This document shows positions 5,724 to 9,046 of a stretch of 9,046 bases of DNA, one piece after another. Below the pieces are notes generated by a model. The model was given only the letters and a program-made list of their open reading frames with translations, ran no database searches and was not told the origin of the DNA. A program made the translations under genes and the position numbers. Positions within the stretch are counted from its first letter, which is position 1. Every line of letters starts with the position of its first letter. This DNA is from Candidatus Saccharimonadota bacterium (GTDB taxonomy: Bacteria; Patescibacteriota; Saccharimonadia; Saccharimonadales; Saccharimonadaceae): the NCBI GenBank assembly GCA_905373345.1, contig CAJPSU010000021.1, positions 1 to 9,046 of the forward strand, read 5' to 3'.

Positions 5724-7520
5724 ATGGCGACGAAGCCGAAACAAACAGCACATGCGTCAAAGCACCGTTTAACTACGCTTCGGCGGCGCGCGGCGAAAAC
5801 GAAAGAACATTTTAGCCGGCACTACTATTCGCTTATGCCCGAGAAAAAACATCACCGCGTGATGGTGTGGACGGTGTTTTTGCTTGTAACGAGTACAATT
5901 ATTGGACAAATGATGTATCCGATTGATCGCGCGTTGCCGTTTGCCCGGCTAGGCGATCAGATGGTTGGCTGGCAGACTGACCTGGAGCTGCAAGGCCGCG
6001 TTAATAACCGGTTTGAGGTGGCGCATGTAAGGTTCTCAAGCGAAAATACGACGTCGAAAGAATGTACGTTAGCAAGCGTTGGCGTAGAGCCAAAATCGAC
6101 CGATATGGTAGCGAAGCTTATGGAATATCCGTTTTGGCTGCGGTTTGTGCCAGGATCAATACTATGGCAATTGCCGGTAGTGCGTGAGTGGAGTCTGCAG
6201 ATTTCTGATACGCCGCTGCGTGAATTCAGTCGAACGCTGAGCGCGGAGCTAACGCGCCCGCCGGAAAACGCCGAGCTATCAATTGAGAACGGACAATTGG
6301 TCGCGAGGCATGATTCGTTGGGTGTACGGGTGAGCGCGGAGCAGGTGCAAGCGGCGGTACGCTCAGCTGTGATTGCCTATAACGGCACGCCGATAATTGT
6401 GGTAGCTGGGACGGTGCGGCAACCGGAAAAAACCGCGGCAGCGCTGGCTGATGTCCGCGCGCAGGCGGAACGTGCGCTTGCATTGCCGCTCCAAATTCAA
6501 GCGAACAACATGACGTTTACGCCGTCGCGGGAAGAAAAGGCGCAATGGCTGATGCTTGGGACAGACGCATCAGGTAAGACGACGCTGCGGATTGACGATA
6601 CGAAGCTCCAAGCGTACCTCGCGGATGTTGTGACGGTGCGCGCCGGGCGTGTTGCTGACGTGACGAAAATTCAGCTGCAGAATGGTCGCGAGGTGGGTCG
6701 TGAAACAGGTGAAACTGGTTTGGGTGTCAACGCGCCGCCGCTCATTGAGACGCTTACAAAATACCTGCTGCAGCACACAGGACATTCGCCGTTCGTTGCT
6801 GAGATGATTGAGATTCAACCGAAGGTTGCATATAGCGGCGACTATACGACGACGCGTGATGGATTGCAGGCATACATTGATAAAAAGGCCCGTTGGAATA
6901 CATGGATTAGCATTCAGCAGCTTGACGGCGAAAAATGGTCGCTTGGTGCGCGCGATACTGAGAGTGTCGTGAGCGGCAGCACATATAAATTATATGTGGC
7001 GCTGTATTTGTTTAAAGAGATGAATGAAGGTAGGCACGACTGGAATACGCCAATCCTTGGCACGACAACAAACGCGTGTTTTGACCGCATGACAATCGCG
7101 AGCACAAACCCCTGCGCCGAAGAGTGGTTGAACCAATTCGGACGTACAAATCTGAACAATTATTTGTATAGCCGCGGCTTTAGCGCGGCGACGACATTCA
7201 CGCACCCAGAAGCAGCGCATACATCAGCGCGCGACCTGACGAACTATATGATTGGTCTTGAACGCGGGATGCTTATCGGCGGCGCGCAGCGCGAGCGGTT
7301 GCTGAGTTCGTTGAGCCGCCACCCGTACCGCTATGGCATTCCAGCGGGTAGCAAAGGCAAGGTATGGGATAAGGTTGGATTTGTGTGGGATTATGTCAAT
7401 GATACAGCGATCGTACATCATCCGCGCGGTACGTATGTGATGACAATTTTAACGCGTGGGCAGTCGTATGGCGCTATTGCCGCGATGACGCGCGACATTG
7501 AACGGATTATGTATCCGTGA
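5724..7520 (+). CDS. Membrane-anchored serine hydrolase (class A beta-lactamase/PBP-like) with peptidoglycan-binding modules
   Basis: This is likely an extracellular enzyme acting on, or sensing, peptidoglycan. The chosen ATG lies 13 bases after the efp stop; an in-frame start at 5670 inside efp is unlikely. The protein has 598 residues. A Lys/Arg/His-rich cytoplasmic tail (1-45) is followed by one membrane segment (about 46-64, MVWTVFLLVTSTIIGQMM). The outer part has one or two PG_binding_4-like modules (about 160-375), with PPENAELSIENGQL and then SLGVRVSAEQVQAAV. The hydrolase domain begins near 372 and carries the three serine-enzyme motifs: S419-TY-K422, STN at 460-462 (equivalent of SDN) and KVG at 550-552 (equivalent of KTG). 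C452 and C464 flank STN and could form a disulfide. I see no clear omega-loop Glu of true class A beta-lactamases, so antibiotic hydrolysis is doubtful. The fold is confident; the substrate is unknown. Confidence 0.82.
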   Translation: MATKPKQTAHASKHRLTTLRRRAAKTKEHFSRHYYSLMPEKKHHRVMVWTVFLLVTSTIIGQMMYPIDRALPFARLGDQMVGWQTDLELQGRVNNRFEVAHVRFSSENTTSKECTLASVGVEPKSTDMVAKLMEYPFWLRFVPGSILWQLPVVREWSLQISDTPLREFSRTLSAELTRPPENAELSIENGQLVARHDSLGVRVSAEQVQAAVRSAVIAYNGTPIIVVAGTVRQPEKTAAALADVRAQAERALALPLQIQANNMTFTPSREEKAQWLMLGTDASGKTTLRIDDTKLQAYLADVVTVRAGRVADVTKIQLQNGREVGRETGETGLGVNAPPLIETLTKYLLQHTGHSPFVAEMIEIQPKVAYSGDYTTTRDGLQAYIDKKARWNTWISIQQLDGEKWSLGARDTESVVSGSTYKLYVALYLFKEMNEGRHDWNTPILGTTTNACFDRMTIASTNPCAEEWLNQFGRTNLNNYLYSRGFSAATTFTHPEAAHTSARDLTNYMIGLERGMLIGGAQRERLLSSLSRHPYRYGIPAGSKGKVWDKVGFVWDYVNDTAIVHHPRGTYVMTILTRGQSYGAIAAMTRDIERIMYP

Positions 7521-7521
7521 T

Positions 7522-7530
7522 TGGTATAAT
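7522..7530 (+). promoter_or_regulatory. Extended -10 promoter (TGG-TATAAT) for tlyA
   Basis: A perfect TATAAT (7525-7530) is preceded by TGG, matching the extended -10 form TGnTATAAT, which can work without a -35 box. No good -35 lies at normal spacing; TTGAAC at 7498-7503 is 21 bases away. The tlyA ATG at 7537 lies six bases after the hexamer, so the transcript would start at about the start codon. Confidence 0.6.
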
Positions 7531-7536
7531 AAGGCT

Positions 7537-8277
7537 ATGAAACAGCGGCTTGATAAATTGATGGTTATGCGTGGACTAGCAGCAACGCGTAGCGAGGCGG
7601 CAAATTGGATTCAGCTAGGGCGCGTACGCGTGAACGGGCAGGCTGCGGTAAAGGCAGGCGAATTCGTTGATGAAGCGAGCGATGTGACAATGAACGCGCC
7701 GGAGCGCTACGTGAGTCGGGCAGGACTCAAGCTTGCGAGCGTTGCGCATAAATTTGCCGTGTCGTTTGGTGGCGCGGTTGTGCTTGATGTCGGCAGCAGT
7801 ACGGGCGGATTTACCGATTACGCACTGCAGCATGGTGCGCGATTTGTGTACGCGGTTGACGTTGGTACGAATCAATTGCACCCAACACTACGCAAGAATG
7901 CGCGCGTTGAGTTACATGAAAAAACCGATATTCGTGATTTTTCGCCCGCGCAAACGCCCGACGTTATTGTGATCGACGTGTCGTTTATTAGCCTGCGCCA
8001 AATTTTACCGCACATCCGTACGCTAGCTGGTTTGAACACAAAAATTATTGCGATGATGAAGCCGCAATTCGAAGCGGGACGCGGGCAGCTTAACCGGAGC
8101 GGCGTAATTAAAAATAATACGATTCGCCGCGCGATTCTTAAAGACTTTGAACTATGGGCGCGCTCGTTTTTCCGTATCCTAGATAAAGCCGATAGCGCTG
8201 TAAAAGGCGCGCACGGCAACCAAGAACGATTTTATTTATTTGTACTCGGTAGTCTGAACACTAGCGCGAAACATTGA
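7537..8277 (+). CDS. tlyA: TlyA-family rRNA 2'-O-methyltransferase
   Basis: TlyA methylates the 2'-OH of cytidines in 23S rRNA (C1920) and, in the longer type II enzymes, also 16S rRNA (C1409), using S-adenosylmethionine. An earlier in-frame start at 7498 would overlap the hydrolase gene. ATG 7537 gives 246 residues opening MKQRLDKLMVMRG, typical of the family. The N-terminal S4 RNA-binding domain spans about 1-60. The FtsJ-like Rossmann domain has the SAM loop VLDVGSSTGGF (82-92), DVSFIS and MMKPQFEAGRGQ. The catalytic set K65, D147, K175 and E230 (in GNQE) is complete. The protein ends soon after GNQERF, without the C-terminal extension of the M. tuberculosis enzyme, which suggests the short TlyAI type. 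The region matching the mycobacterial linker RAWV reads ERYV. Older annotations call this family hemolysin; a haemolytic role is not supported here. Confidence 0.94.
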   Translation: MKQRLDKLMVMRGLAATRSEAANWIQLGRVRVNGQAAVKAGEFVDEASDVTMNAPERYVSRAGLKLASVAHKFAVSFGGAVVLDVGSSTGGFTDYALQHGARFVYAVDVGTNQLHPTLRKNARVELHEKTDIRDFSPAQTPDVIVIDVSFISLRQILPHIRTLAGLNTKIIAMMKPQFEAGRGQLNRSGVIKNNTIRRAILKDFELWARSFFRILDKADSAVKGAHGNQERFYLFVLGSLNTSAKH

Positions 8278-9046
8278 ATCGAAATTCAACGACATCGTCG
8301 GGCTGCATGACGTAATCTTTACCTTCGGTGCGGATTTTGCCGGCGGCGCGTGCGGCCGCTTCCGAGCCGGCAGTTACAAGGTCGTGATAGTTAACGACCT
8401 GTGCAGCGATAAATCCGCGCTCAAAATCGCTGTGGATGACGCCAGCGGCTTGCGGCGCGGTCCAGCCCTGATGAATTGTCCAGGCGCGCACTTCTTTCGG
8501 TCCAGCAGTTAGATAGCTTTGTAATCCGAGGATATCGTAGGCGGCGTGAATCATTTGCGTTAAGCCAGTTTCGGAGACTTCGTAACTTTGCAAAAGTTCA
8601 AGCGCGTCGCTTTCGTTGAGTCCTTTGAGCTCGTCCTCTAATTTGGCGCAGATGAATAAACTGCGTGATTTTGGCACGAGCGCGCGTAATTCTTGCTTGG
8701 CTGCGTCGTTTGATAACGTTTCTTCGTTGACGTTAAACACATAAATGACAGGTTTGGTCGTTAGTAAATGTAGGTCGGCGGTGTCTTCCGCTTCAATGTT
8801 TGATTGTTCGTTGATTGGCTTTCCAGCTTTAAGTTCGGTAACGATTGCCTCCAAGCGGTTGACGCGATCGAGCGCTTTTGGGTTAGCTTTGGCCTCTTTG
8901 GCGAGTTTGGCGAGGCGCGCTTCAATCGTCTGAATATCAGCCAAAATTAGTTCGGTATTGATAATTTCGATATCGCGCGCAGGATCGACGTTATTTTCCA
9001 CATGAACAATGTCGCCGTGTGCAAATGCACGCACAATGTGCACAAT
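8261..9046 (-). CDS. ychF: YchF/OLA1 family ATPase/GTPase, C-terminal part (start outside window)
   Basis: YchF is a ribosome-associated Obg-family P-loop NTPase that usually prefers ATP. The frame is open to the right edge of the window, so the N-terminus with the G1-G3 motifs is missing and the Met codon at 9043 is internal. Numbering from there, RAFAHGDIVHVENNVDP and DIEIINTELILADI (5-38) match the segment after G3. A helical coiled-coil insertion follows (about 36-75). The G4-like motif NVNE at 104-107 (complement of 8723-8734) has the NxxE form linked to relaxed purine specificity in this family. The C-terminal TGS domain is recognised by TAGPKEVRAWTI, TAPQAAGVIHSDFERGF and EGKDYVMQPDDVVEF. 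The gene is convergent with tlyA and the two ends overlap by 17 bp. Confidence 0.95.
   Translation of the reverse strand: MVHIVRAFAHGDIVHVENNVDPARDIEIINTELILADIQTIEARLAKLAKEAKANPKALDRVNRLEAIVTELKAGKPINEQSNIEAEDTADLHLLTTKPVIYVFNVNEETLSNDAAKQELRALVPKSRSLFICAKLEDELKGLNESDALELLQSYEVSETGLTQMIHAAYDILGLQSYLTAGPKEVRAWTIHQGWTAPQAAGVIHSDFERGFIAAQVVNYHDLVTAGSEAAARAAGKIRTEGKDYVMQPDDVVEFRFNVSR

Noticed and set aside
7537..8277. TlyA as a haemolysin toxin
   Set aside because: The complete S4 + FtsJ-like methyltransferase architecture and the K-D-K-E residues identify an rRNA methyltransferase; the haemolysin label is historical.

Overview
The window is a compact bacterial chromosome segment with no recognisable mobile DNA, CRISPR array or RNA gene. 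It carries the end of a surface-protein gene followed by a run of core genes. The layout (ftsK, then rpsF-ssb-rpsR-efp, a membrane-anchored serine hydrolase, tlyA, and ychF on the opposite strand), the short core proteins and the EF-P loop MGRGG suggest the Candidate Phyla Radiation, most likely Saccharibacteria (TM7). That assignment rests on remembered family resemblance, not a search. TGA ends two genes (the hydrolase and tlyA), so the genetic code is standard and the TGA-as-glycine lineages (Gracilibacteria, Absconditabacteria) are excluded.

Region 1 (2-1681) is the 3' part of a large secreted protein. It has four Ig-like modules of two alternating subtypes, then a DUF11-like module, and ends in a sortase-type signal, LASTG + hydrophobic segment + WRKRS. 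In an organism that may live attached to a host cell, this is a plausible contact protein. Region 2 (1701-3914) is a four-TM FtsK/SpoIIIE DNA translocase. Region 3 (3912-5710) starts with a near-consensus promoter whose -35 box lies over the ftsK stop codon. A structured leader with two hairpins follows, then S6, SSB, S18 and EF-P, each with a clear Shine-Dalgarno sequence. The leader is a candidate for S6:S18 autoregulation. Region 4 (5711-8277) holds a one-TM extracellular serine hydrolase with peptidoglycan-binding modules and the rRNA methyltransferase TlyA. Both start only 6-7 bases after a -10 hexamer and lack a usable Shine-Dalgarno sequence, which suggests leaderless mRNAs. Region 5 (8261-9046, minus strand) is the C-terminal part of the YchF ATPase/GTPase, convergent with tlyA and overlapping it by 17 bp.

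Most genes serve translation (S6, S18, EF-P, TlyA, YchF) or DNA handling (FtsK, SSB), with two envelope proteins. I found no clearly new multi-gene system. The best leads are the LASTG-anchored alternating Ig protein, the split between leaderless and Shine-Dalgarno starts, the rpsF leader, and EF-P with Arg32 in its tip loop.
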